From Antitrichia curtipendula (taxonomy: Eukaryota; Streptophyta; Bryopsida; Hypnales; Leucodontaceae): a DNA stretch of 64,000 nucleotides. Below the pieces are notes generated by a model that was given only the letters and a program-made list of their open reading frames with translations, did no database searches and was not told where the DNA came from. A program made the position numbers and the translations under genes. Of the stretch, positions 1 through 10,914 are shown in pieces. The number at the start of each line of letters is the position of its first letter. Position 1 is the stretch's first letter. The stretch covers positions 6,386,001 to 6,450,000 of the forward strand of contig OX579637.1 in the NCBI GenBank assembly GCA_951230915.1, given 5' to 3'.

Positions 1-2593
1 CTAGATTCATAAAATCTATAGAAGTCAAAATCTACGATTGTCGTAGATGTCCCTTTACCAATTTTGGACTTTTCAAAGTCCAAAAGTAGTTAAATATGGC
101 ATTTTAGATGGAATGGTGATGGATGAGATTCTATCGGATTATCTCATGCTACACAAAAATAAAGTAGCCATCCAAGATAGCATATATAGAGGATACACCA
201 TGGATCACTATGTCATGGGAGTATTAAAAACTTTGAAATCACTATAGATGAACGGGAAGAAGACCAAGTGGAGTTGGTCAAATGGATTGCAGAGTTTTAA
301 TATGAATGAAGGACTGGTTTATGAAACTAAGACCATGCATGTACAAGAAAACTATAGATGAGGGATGACAAACTAGCATTCCATTACAGGGCCATATAGA
401 GTTTATGAATCTTCAAGAATGCTCTGTAGGATTCACAAGTTTAGTTATTTATACAGTGTCTGAGTCGATGATTTCTACAATACCATCCATTTGAATCAAG
501 ACCGCAGTTATTATGTGTTTAGGATTTGGGCATCTACAATAGAACAAAATGGGAGATTAGCACAGATAAGTGATGATTAGATTTTATTGTAATGGGGGGC
601 ATTTTGTTCTTCCGCATTACAAAATTTGTGTCAACTTTGGACGTGAGATGGCATTGTTGAAATAACTTGGCAAGGAAAAACTGACTTCCACGGCACTTCA
701 CAATCAAGAATGGTAGATGGATTTACTCGTGTTGGCACATCTGCCCAAATACCAAATTTTTTGGTAGATAGAGTTCAAAGTTTGATAAAACAGCAGAGTG
801 CTGAAAAAGATGTGAAACTTATCCCTTGTACAAAACAAAAAGAAACTGTTGAGTAGAGATAAACATAAATTATATGATAATATTAGATAAAGAAATAGTA
901 GTTTTTAATCAAATGTTTTAGGAATTTATCAACTTTGAAAATATTATAATGTACCAATTTCTTACCCAATGGTTTTTATTTCCATTGTATGAACTTTTCT
1001 AATTTGAAGGATAATTTATTTCTTTAGCTTCTCAACAAGGTAGTATTTTTAGTTTCTATATTGGATATTTATTTTCATCTCCCCGTATTTCCATCTTATG
1101 CCATTTTATATCCCATGCCCTACTTTATTTATACTTTTTTATCCAAAGAAACCTTTGTCTGTGAAGACTTCCAATTTTTTCCACAAATGGGGTAGTATTT
1201 TAATTTTTTGGTTGGATACTTATTTTCATCTCCCTTATTTTTTTTCCATGCCACTCTATATCCAGTAACATATATTCTTCATATGTTTGAACCCCATGAA
1301 ACCTTATCCCCTCACTGCCAAAGGGGACCAGAAGTATCCTCACATAGTTTTAAGCCCATCCTAAAGCTTGAGACTTTTGCAACCATTGTCTAAATTGAAT
1401 AAAATTTGCTGAATTTTTTGTAACTCTATTTTAGTTTGTGTGGTAAAATGTTAGATCAATCAAATACGTGCTACTTGTTAATCGACTTGTTTAGAATTCC
1501 TACGTCTTCAAGGAATATCTAGAACATTTTGAAAATAACAAACATGAATTGTGGAAGATTTTGTACAACTACGACTAGTGTGAGCAATACCCTTTTGTCA
1601 TAGTTCTTCAAAATCTTCTAGAGCAATTTAGTAGAGGGGTAAAATTTTCATAGAATTTGTATACATTTTCTACACCACATAAGACACAGAGGTGCAAATT
1701 TGTGGGATCATTGGACACTTGTATAATCTTCTGCAATTTTTGGATTGTTTTCGCTTTCAATTTCAAAATAAATAAAAAATGGGACTGGCATATTGAAATC
1801 CTTATGCTTGTAGGCTTGTGCAGGATTCCTACATCTCTAGGAAGTGGCTTGAATGAATTTTTGAATCAAGAGGTAAATAATGTGGATGATTTTTTTTTGC
1901 TTTTATCAATGCAACTAATATGTTATAAGGTGATTGATTTCTCTCTTCTTCCAAAGACTTCATTTTGGACAACATATGAATAAAGCAGAGAGTACAGATG
2001 CATTATATGAGTATATTTAGGATTTGAACTTTTGAATTTTTTGAAGGTAGGTGTGTTTTCCATTATTTAGATGCAAAAATAGGATTTATAAATGTAACGC
2101 AAAAAATGGAATATTTATTTTCAATTTTCAATTTTTAAAAAATGTTCTATGCATAAACCAAATGAATTTGTTCACTTGAATTGTTTAGTTACCTTTGTAG
2201 TTATTATGTATTTGTTTGATTCATGTGTGATGAGAATGGATTGGGACGCTTAGTTTGTGTTTATAAAAAAATTTAATTTCATGTGGTAGAGATGATGGCA
2301 AGGTTGCAGTACACTGAAGTTGCCCATCTCCTCTCCAATCATTCTATTCAAGTTGATGTGTTATTTTGTTTTTTTGTTTTTGGTACGGTAAGATCTCAAG
2401 GACTGTGCATCCCCCGATCGCGTGTTTGGTACCATTGGGAAGTCCTCAGCGAGGAAGGGTGCATGGGCTTTGTTTCATGGCATTCAGACCTATGGTGAAA
2501 AAGCTGTGCAATTTTTAGTTATTTTTGGTTTAAAAAAATTAAAAAATTACTTTTACTTACAATTTGCTTGTGGCAACGGTACAGGGCATACTA
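1..2593. other. AT-rich non-coding DNA
   Basis: No open frame here has a recognisable domain or a convincing exon structure. The stretch contains a diverged direct duplication near 1.04-1.34 kb, listed separately. A segment near position 60-105 (TTTGGAC, then CAAAGTCCAAAA, then TAGTTAAAT) reappears at 10,077-10,122, so part of this DNA is a dispersed repeat. Confidence 0.5.
1037..1345. repeat. diverged tandem duplication, unit about 152 bp
   Basis: The string GTAGTATTTT followed by a TTGGATA core and ATTTTCATCTCCC occurs near 1,039 and again near 1,191, followed in both cases by similar CCATGCCA and ATATCC text. The two copies are clearly diverged, so this is an old duplication with no coding content. 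Confidence 0.45.
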
Positions 2594-2810
2594 CACTAAT
2601 GATGGTATTCAGTGTTACCTACACTAATTGATGTAAATATGCTACAACGTTTTACTCTGGAAGAATATTTTTACCAACTATATTTAAAGAGATCCTCATT
2701 TTTAATGAATATTGATATTGTTTTCTTGGGTAAAATTATCCATCAAGAGTAAAAAACTATAGCTTTTTTATTTCAATTAGTGTAGGTAACACTAAATACC
2801 ATCTTTAGTG
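2594..2810. mobile_element. 217-bp MITE with 37-bp terminal inverted repeats
   Basis: The left end at 2,594-2,630 begins CACTAATGATGG and the right end at 2,774-2,810 ends CCATCTTTAGTG. Read in reverse complement the two arms match over about 37 bases with roughly two differences. TA flanks both ends (2,592-2,593 and 2,811-2,812), which suits a TA target duplication of the Tc1/mariner type. There is no open frame, so it is a non-autonomous element. The CACTA-like start is accidental as far as I can tell, because the flanking three bases do not match. Confidence 0.75.
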
Positions 2811-2812
2811 TA

Positions 2813-5100
2813 ATCCAGTTGAAGCTAAGCTTGGTTCCCAATGTATTAAATTTTTCCTCACTGAAAGTTCCCAATGATTAGAATACACCGGGAGCATAAT
2901 GGAAACATATCGGGAACACTTCCAACCTTTTTTTCATGTCATGCCCCAAATCATATTCCATTCTTTCTTCACATAGTGCTTCTAAATTTCATAGGAACTA
3001 GATTTTTTATTATTTTTCAAATTTTTTTTTTGATTGTAAAGACATACTTTGAATCCATCGTTTGAATTTTTGAGTTTCAAAATAATGTGGTGAAATTATT
3101 TCTCAAGAAGTTGTGTGAGCCATTGTAAAGTTCTGGACATTGTTGCATTGCAAGAATTTTTTGAATGTGATCCATGTCTTATTTTTCTTTGAAATTTTTT
3201 TGGAGACATTCCTAACATGATTTACAATTTGATATTTTTTAAAACTTAGCACCATAGTAAAAAATTTACAACAATCAATGGTCAAAGGCAGGTGAAGCTT
3301 TTGGCACAGTGAGAAAAAAAGGGGGGTCAACTCAAATGCTCATATCTTTCAAACCGTATGGTCAAATGTTATGAAATTTTTACCAGTTCTTCTTCTTCAA
3401 GTATAGTACAAAATCCAACCGTTATACTAGGAAAAAAAATTCGTTGAAATTTTCTATAAACGCAGCAGTAGTGGCAGTTTTGAGTGGATTTTCATAGAAA
3501 ATGGCCTTGGTCCTTTAGGGGTTAAAATTGCTATTTGACTGTGCATCCACGTGGTCATATTTAATTTATATAAATTAAAATTAAAAGACAATTAGTAGAA
3601 TCCGCAGTCTGGGGTTCCAAAGTAAGATTTTTTTTGAACATTCAGTTGTAAAAATTGGGAGGGTTTCAATCCACCTAAACCGTTGGTGTTTAGGGTTTTT
3701 GTGTCATGATGTGGGTTTATTAGGGAAAAGCATCTATTATGAAGTAACTAAACAAGTCATGTACCTTCATAAAGTAATCACAGATGGAATTAAAGTTCCC
3801 AATGTTAGTGGAACGGATCTCCAACCTAGCCAGAGTTTGTGTAAGTGCATCAGAAATCAAAGTCTTTTCATATTCTGTCAAACACGTGTCATTCAGAAAA
3901 TCCAAATACTTAACATGCGTAGAGTATCTTACCTACACAGTGTATTAAATATTGTTCTCCCTCCAGTTTCTTGCCATTTGAACGGAATAGTATATTAGAA
4001 CTTACATTATACCATTTGCAACGTTGTGAAGGTTCCTAAAAATTCTAACTGACACAGGAAACTGAAGTCAATCCACCTGCATAGTTGTCAAATACTCATA
4101 CTCAAACCCTTTCATTATATTTGATCTAGAATCAACATAGCTAGCTTTATTGAGTTTGTTGAAACAAACGGAACATTATCATTTTATAAACAGAAATATG
4201 TAAAAGTTATTGAATTTTGAAGTTTTTGTATCAATAAAAAATTTAGGAAATTAATATTACTTCTTTTTGGCTATGACAACGGCACATGGGCACACTAGTT
4301 TCTTCTACATTAGGAGAAAGTCTGTGTTACCTTATATTTCCCTATTTTAAGTAGTTTTGGGGAAGTGGCATAAATTTGCTGTGAATGTCTCAACAGAGCA
4401 CCTCCATGGAGGAAATTCAAAGATCATTGTTTGTACTGTCTACATGAAATACTCCATAGTTATGTAACGAACTTTTAATGCTCATGAAGCTACAAATTGA
4501 AGATGACGATGACGATGAAATAGGATTCCATTGCACCATCAAAGAAGTGGAATAGGGAATTTAGGAAGTCATATTTTGAAACCACGAGCCCCACTAATGC
4601 GGCATCGACTGTTGAATAATGCCTTTATTTGCTGACAATCTTCCGTTAGTCAAAGTGTAGAAAGAAGATCCGCCGCCAAGGTATCCCGTGCACAATTTTG
4701 GCGGGATTTCAAATTATTCAAAAAAATTCCTCTCGCCACGGAGGCCAACTCTCTCATGGTCAGTCATTCTTTTTTTTTTTGAATTCCACTGAATCCTCTT
4801 CCGCATCTCTAATCTCCAAGTTCTGGCGATTTGATGTAAATAAACAACATACTGCTGTGCTGAGGGTATTCATGTAGAGGACTTCATTGATGACAGCGCT
4901 TTGTGCAAAAGGTGAGACATCATCACTTCATTATACGGAAGTTTTCAAGTTCGAGTGCGTCAATTTAGATTTAAATGATTGACCCCGACAAAATGCTCCA
5001 CTATTGCATTCATTATGATCAATCGCGCTCACACACTTTGACACCATTGTAATGAATATGATTCATTTAGTCAGACCAAAGAGGGGAGCTTAGAGAGGAT
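2813..5100. other. non-coding DNA with dispersed-repeat fragments
   Basis: No gene is supported. The segment around 3,460-3,530, ending in a GGCCTTGGTC...TTTAGGGG motif, is related to 11,725-11,800. The segment around 4,256-4,330 resembles the left flank and end of the MITE near 2,560-2,620. Both point to old repeats. Confidence 0.4.
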
Positions 5101-5346
5101 ACCGAAAAATGGTAGCATTAAGTAGCAAAGGATGTTTACAACATTCTCGGTCTGCTTCAGGGTATGTGCCAGTCTACAAAAGCCACACGTGCGTACAGAA
5201 TACATGTACGCATGTATTTTTGTACCAGTATGCACATACATGAACGATACATGTATGTATATTTCATTCTAGGTGTACTGAAGTACAGAACGTAGAAGTT
5301 TAAAGAGGAGTCGGTAAAAAGTCAAATCAGTCATTGTAATAAATCA

Positions 5347-5699
5347 TCATCTGGATTGATCCAGATGAAATGGAGGATATGGACAGATGTTCACCTTTGT
5401 ATTAACTTGAATCCATCAAGAAGGAGATCATTTTTGGATAAATTGTTGACTTCATGAGTACACCTACTTGGTACTGCTCAATAATTGATTAACGGCGGTT
5501 CACTTTATCTGGATCACTCCAGTTGTTGAGTTCTATCTGGATCACTCCAGTTGATGAATGCTTTCTGGATCACTTCAACTGCTTCGGAATGGTTGATACT
5601 AGTCATTGAATCTCTGTACTCTGCAATGTAGGTAGAGATGTGACTATTTCACATCTCTAGTAATCGAGATGAGGCTGATTCAGCTGGAGTGATCCAGAT
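5347..5699. repeat. cluster of CTGGATC-type palindromic motifs 5' of copy A
   Basis: Near-palindromic sites built on ATCTGGAT...ATCCAGAT occur near 5,347-5,367, 5,507-5,523, 5,534-5,552, 5,564-5,580 and 5,680-5,699. Some are half sites (CTGGATCACTCCAG). The same motif recurs in the copy A intron (about 7,291-7,312) and downstream of the gene (9,402-10,040). Dispersed short palindromes around a transposase gene are typical of subterminal transposase-binding repeats; the binding role is inferred. Confidence 0.6.
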
Positions 5700-5953
5700 A
5701 CGGCTTCTTATCTTAAGTGCTCTAGATGTAGAATAGCTAGGGGTTCTATTTTAGGTTGCATATCTAAGTTGATCATGGTATGTAGCTTTCTTTGTCTTTC
5801 TGACCCCGTAAATAAGGGATTTCAGAATTTCATATGTCATATATTACCATTGAGTGCTTATCCCTTTGAATATTTCTCACAGTTCTATTTGCTTCCTTGA
5901 TTCTCAGGCTTCTTTTACGTTCGAACGTATCCTTTGACTCCTTGACCAATTGC

Positions 5954-8900
5954 ATGGAAGTGGAAATGAATTTCATCGATGAGTGCAACGATGTACCTCA
6001 ATATACAAGTGGGCTTTCCACGGACAAAGGCTTCGAAGAGTCAACAGGTCGAGGTTGGCCACTTAACGATGGTGATGATGTTATGCTTTTTGTTGCTGGA
6101 TTCGGTGAGGTTGGACGAGGATTGGTTGTGGATGCTAGTCCACAGGGCTAGTGGCTTGGGGTGGACATTCCTTTGGACTCTAAAATTTGGAAGGTTATTG
6201 CCTCCCCATTTTTATTTTGGTTCGGCCACACTCCTTAGTCCGTGGAGTAGAGGTTATTCCTTTGACACCGATTCAAAGGGGACTTACATGGATGTTGAAT
6301 GCTCTGAACCAGATAGTATTGTGGAGAACAGAAGAGGTTCAAAGAGCACCTCCACATCCGCCCATGGATTCTTCTTCATATGTTCTACAAGATGACTGGG
6401 TGGGTCTCGAGGTTCATCTTCAGAACTCCGAGGGTGTTGTTGAGGCGGCGGGGCGAATAATTTGTTAGAAGTTAGACGACCATTTTCAGGATGGAGTACT
6501 TGGTGTAGAGAATTTGGGGGTTATTGTGTTGGATGTTTTTTTAGGAAACACGGAAGCTATAATGACTCATGCCCGGTGGCCATTATCAGCCTATTGGTTT
6601 CTTTGTGGCTGATCTTTGAAAGAGACAATTGACTAATTTGCTTCTATTGCCGTTGCTGAAGACCATTTAGCTTATCTTGGTGGAAGAAAGAAAGCGCCTT
6701 ACCAATTCATAAATCGTAAGCCTAGTGTTTGCATAAAGGATTTGTTGGCCGTCCGTAAGACTAGGGACTCTGAAATTTGGAAGGTTACTGCCTCCCCATG
6801 CTGCAGCAGGCGGTGCTGCTAGTTCTTTCCACAAAAGCAAACATTGATTGTGAGGCAGATGTTCTATTTGAAGTCATTTGAGGATCGTCGCAAATATGGG
6901 ATTGCTGCCGGCGGCCAAATTCATAATTTTGAAGGAGATAGGAACCGGAATGTAATCAGTCTTGAAGGTGCAGAAATATGCATTACGGCTTGGTACCAAA
7001 TTCACGGAATTTCGAAGTCCACATACCATGGTTATATGTTAATGTATAAAGACAGCGTTGTTTCGGGAATTCATGAAAACAAAGGAATCAAGAGGCCTAG
7101 GATTGGAACCGTTCAAGTCATTGGTACTATGAAAGCAATCATCGATGAGAACGCCGACCAAATGCCCCACCAGATGCACGGTATTGGACACGGAAGAATG
7201 GACACTCTCAAATTTTTGCCTGCAGGAAATAATTGGAAACGTATCTGCGTTGAAGCCAATGAGGTACTCTCTCTTATCTTGTTTAAAACTCAGCTGGAGC
7301 CCTCCAGATGCTACATTCTTTGCTTCTGTGTTTTACTTCAAATCTTGTTTCCTGGCTTGTTCAATTTTGTTTTGTATGATCTTCTGTCTTTATTGTAGCT
7401 TACGTATTCTTTTGTTGGCTTTGCTGCCTTTGCAGTTAAATGCTGACTATGGGCTTCCACCTATTAGCTAGTCTACGATCAGTAGAATCAAGAAGGAGCA
7501 TTTCAACAATGTTTTTGTAAAGCCCGTTGGGAGCTCTTTTGCAAAGTGTAGTTTATGCGACTAGCTGCAACAGTTTCTTCTGAAGTCCCCCAAAGGAAGT
7601 CCTGAGTTCGTGGAGTTCTCGAAGCAACGTATTGAACATCTCAATCACCAAGCCTCTTGTCGACGCCTATACACTTCATGGCGGAAGAGTCCGAAAGGAA
7701 TCCGCAAAATATTTTATGTGTAATTTATGATAAGATGGATACCTCAAAGACAGCTTTACCACGGATGCACATGACAACCAAGGCCACTCAAGGTTTGGGG
7801 CAGATACCGATGAGCGTAACAAGTATGGTAGCTCATGATCACGGTGATGGTGCATATGCGCACTATGCACCATCGTGCTGGCCGGGTGACTCAAACTTCA
7901 CAATTTCGTCATTAGCTAGATTGCTTTGCTGCTTGGAGGGTCCTCCGATTCGAGAGACAGGTGACTTATTTTTGTACCCGCCAACGAACCCTATGTTTGA
8001 AGCACTACTTAGAGGAAAATCACATTGTATGGATTGTTTGACCTTAGTGGAACCATCATCTCGGCATGGATCCTCCCCTCTTCCTGAAAAGTTGTATCTT
8101 CAGCTCAACAACTTGGCAAAGGATAACAAGAACCAGTACCTCATGGCATTCTTGTCCTTGCTGACTGCGCGTGAAATCTTTAAGGAAATTCAAGTTGGTT
8201 TTCTACTTGTCGGACATACATATGAAGACATTGATGCTTATTTCAGCCATCTCTCTAAGGTCTTGAAGACCAAGAATAATTTTGTCGTTGCCGACTTGAT
8301 GAAGGCCTTCATGCAGTTGCAGGAGCTATCATTCATGTTTGAGTTCATTCAAGAAGTGGCTGATTTCAAGTTGTTTATAAAAGGATATCAAAGTAGTGGG
8401 ATTGCTAAATTAATTGGATTGGGGGAGTTGCATCTTTTTAAGTTTTATGTGGATAATGATGGGATCCCTGTCATAAAGTACAAAAAGTCAGCAGTTGATT
8501 CACAATGGTTATCATCTGATAAACCTTCTCAACACCTCTAGAAGAAAGATTCACATGGTCAGCCAAAGCTTGCTTCAGGCTGTCCAAAGCCTATTCTATT
8601 CAAGCCCATGTGGAGGAGCGAAGTTCCCAAAGACACGGGAAATCGAGAGAAGGCTATTGAGATGGCAAGGAAAGCTACTCTTAATAAGGGTTTTATGATG
8701 GTAGGACTAGAAAAATACATTCAATACTAGAAAAATGGGATGTCTAAATGTGAGGGGTTTGCAATTGCCTTTGGTCCGTATGTAGAATATTGGAATAGTA
8801 TACTGCGAGAGTTGAAAGAACCACTAATTGACTAACCTTTAGAGTTGATTGAAGGCTTCTGGCCACAACATGATTGGAGGGTGACATGCGATGAAAACCC

Positions 8901-9369
8901 TCGCCGAACTTTCATGGTCAATCTTGTGGATGTTGTTTCTGAGGAAGAAGATCCGGAACCGTACTGTGGCCCTGCAAATGAAGCTCCACGAGAAAGCTTC
9001 AATCCTTGGCTTGACATACGTCCAGATTCTTGGGTTCTTTTGAGACCTGAAGACCCGGTTGTGTGTGCTGTTTGGCAAGGACGAGCATTGTCCACTATAT
9101 GTAGACTAAAAGGAGATCCGAATTACGGGAAGTTCTTGCTTTAGTATTGGCGGCCGGATAACTCCGAAAGTACCTTGGAATTAAGGTACCGCAATTGTTG
9201 GTATGGTAAATGGATTGTTGAGAATAGTTCTCCTACTTGGTTGAATGCAACTTGCATAGTGTATTCGAATTGGTCCAAGATCGTAGATCCTAAATCACGA
9301 ATGATTCCTAAGAAAAGTAGGAAGGCTGCCTTAGTGAATTTGAATAGGGCTAATCAGGTGGATCCTTGA
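5954..9369 (+). pseudogene. decayed DUF7869-like transposase gene, copy A
   Basis: This is the longer of two related genes in the window. The start is the ATG at 5,954, whose protein parallels the N-terminus of copy B (a GDxV...PGFGExGxGxV segment). The middle region (6,844-7,263) encodes YLKSFEDRRxYGIA and DENADQMPHQM, both shared with copy B. An intron at 7,264-7,435 (GT...TGCAG) sits at the same codon as in copy B. The next exon has a cysteine pair, then DKMD (about 7,733), then around 8,090-8,290 a DNKN box and VGHTYEDIDAYFS, which I associate from memory with the DUF7869 family of DDE-type transposase-like proteins. The residue before DNKN is usually an LDN triplet and here reads LNN, so an acidic residue may be lost. 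Several in-frame stops, mainly TAG (6,149; 6,466; 7,469; 8,539; 9,142), and at least two frameshifts (between 6,150 and 6,190, and near 7,680) show that it is dead. The C-terminal part (8,845-9,369) continues in one frame to the stop at 9,367. Confidence 0.72.
7264..7435 (+). other. intron of copy A carrying the element motif
   Basis: The intron begins GTACTC and ends TTTGCAG, joining GAG to TTAAATGCTGAC. The equivalent junction in copy B is GAG to TTGAATGCTGAC, so the position and reading frame are conserved. Around 7,291-7,312 it carries a CTGGAGCCCTCCAG palindrome of the copy A type. Confidence 0.75.
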
Positions 9370-9800
9370 CTCCGTCTGCTTTTGGTTTACAAAGTTCGTC
9401 TGGAGCCCCTAGCTGCATTATTGTTCTTTGTAGTCTTCCAAATTCATCTGGATGTCCCCAAATGCATTCACTATCTTCATAAGCAAGGATAAGTGAGGTT
9501 TTTAGTGTATATTGTATTTATTTCATTAGTTTGAGAAAATGTAAACTTTTGTTGATTGATTAGCAAGGCTTTGTTGGATGGTGGAGCCTTGACTCTGCTA
9601 TATTTTTGGTTTATGAAGTTTGTCTGGAGCCCTCTAGCTGCATTCTTCTTGTTCGCACTTTGGCAACTTCACCTGGATGTCCCTAGATGCATTCACCTTC
9701 TTCCCATGCAAGGAGAAGCGAGGTTTTCAGTGTACATTGTTTCAGTAATTCATTAAAATGTGAAAAATAATGTAAAGTTCTATCAATTGATTGGGCTTTG
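9364..9800. repeat. tandem duplication of 223 bp downstream of copy A
   Basis: CCTTGACTC, TTTGGTTTA, GTCTGGAGCCC, CTAGCTGCATT and GGATGTCCC appear in the same order beginning at 9,364 and again at 9,587. A third partial start (GGGCTTTGTTGGATG) lies near 9,794. Each unit carries two of the CTGGA-type motifs, so the duplication multiplies the putative binding sites. Confidence 0.7.
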
Positions 9801-10040
9801 TTGGATGATGTTTAAATGTGACATTTCTAATGATGAAGGCTATTGTGCAATTATTCATGAAGTGCTTCGAGGGGAGCTAGATTGTCTTCTAGTGCACGTC
9901 ATCTGGAACCCTCTTGGATGTATAGTGATCCCGAACTAGTATATTTATGGATGCACAATATGTAGTGTTTCAAACGCCATAGCACTTGGTTTGTGAAAAT
10001 CTCTAGATACATAGGAAATGGGAGGGTTCCAGATGCATAA
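9402..10040. repeat. cluster of CTGGA/TCCAG motifs 3' of copy A
   Basis: Motif copies lie near 9,402, 9,443, 9,628, 9,673, 9,900 and, in the opposite orientation, 10,025 (GGTTCCAGATGCAT). Most read as CATCTGGA plus GCATC-like half sites. The opposite orientation of the last copy and the change to unrelated sequence after about 10,050 suggest that the element ends near here, but no terminal inverted repeat could be fixed. Confidence 0.5.
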
Positions 10041-10215
10041 GAAAACAGTTGGGGATTTTCACAATTTTTTTATTTCTGGACTGCTCCAAAGTCCAAAAAT
10101 AGTTAAATGTGGCATATAGATCACATGAAAAACAAAGTACAGAAGTCAAAAAGAGTGGTGGTCCAAGTTTGCTAGGGTACATGAGTTCAAAATTACATGA
10201 TAAATTAATATTTTT

Positions 10216-10560
10216 TCAATCCTAGGGTATATGTAAAAGTTGGAAGTATTGAAATGATTTCTTTTATTATTTTTCACAATTACACATGTTGGAAGATTTT
10301 GAATATTTTTTTTATTGTGGATCTTCTGGTCTTGAAATTTTTCACACATGTCATATATAGATGGTCTTATGCCACACATTCTATAGGAAAAACAAATTCT
10401 TATTATTGTTGAAGGCGTTAAAGTTGGCAATATTGAATTTTTTTCGAAGCCTACACGTGTTGGTAGATTTTGAATATCCTTTTCTGGCTACAACTTTTGG
10501 CCTTGAAATTTGGTTGACACATAATTACCATGAAGATAATCCTCTACTAAAAATTTCATA
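10216..10560. repeat. diverged tandem duplication, unit about 170 bp
   Basis: The string TGTTGG, then AGATTTTGAATAT, then CTTGAAATTT and ACACAT occurs from 10,288 and again from 10,458, with similar text before each. The copies differ at many positions. Confidence 0.55.
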
Positions 10561-10740
10561 GTAAAAGATCGATTTCTCAGCCCTTGAAAGGCTGTCAAAG
10601 TTGGTGGATGTAAAACCTCCTTTCTTGAGAATGCAAAAACGCCATTTGCAATGTTACTATACTTACTTACTATTGCCACTAATTTACTATGTAAATAATT
10701 AATAAATTTTCTAAAGACTTCAAATCGCTAACAATTATTA

Positions 10741-10914
10741 AAATCTTCCGCTTGTTGTCCGCCCACTTGTCCGCCCATCCGCCTACTTGTCTGCCCGTCT
10801 GCACGTCCTCCCACCCATCCGTTGGGCCAGATGTTGGACGCTAAGGTTTGCAACATCCAGACGTCCAATTTTCGGATGCGATTTTTGGCCAGACGTAGCA
10901 AATCGTCAACCCTG
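10741..10914. mobile_element. possible remnant of a hAT-type element (right end only)
   Basis: This GC-rich island contains repeated GTCCGCCCA-type text and ends GTCAACCCTG at 10,914, which mirrors the CAGGGTTGTC terminus of the complete hAT MITE at 42,489. No matching left end or 8-bp duplication was found, so the call is weak. Confidence 0.25.

Noticed and set aside
5347..5699. Rho-independent terminators or operators
   Set aside because: The palindromes resemble such sites, but the surrounding genes have spliceosomal introns, so bacterial interpretations do not apply.
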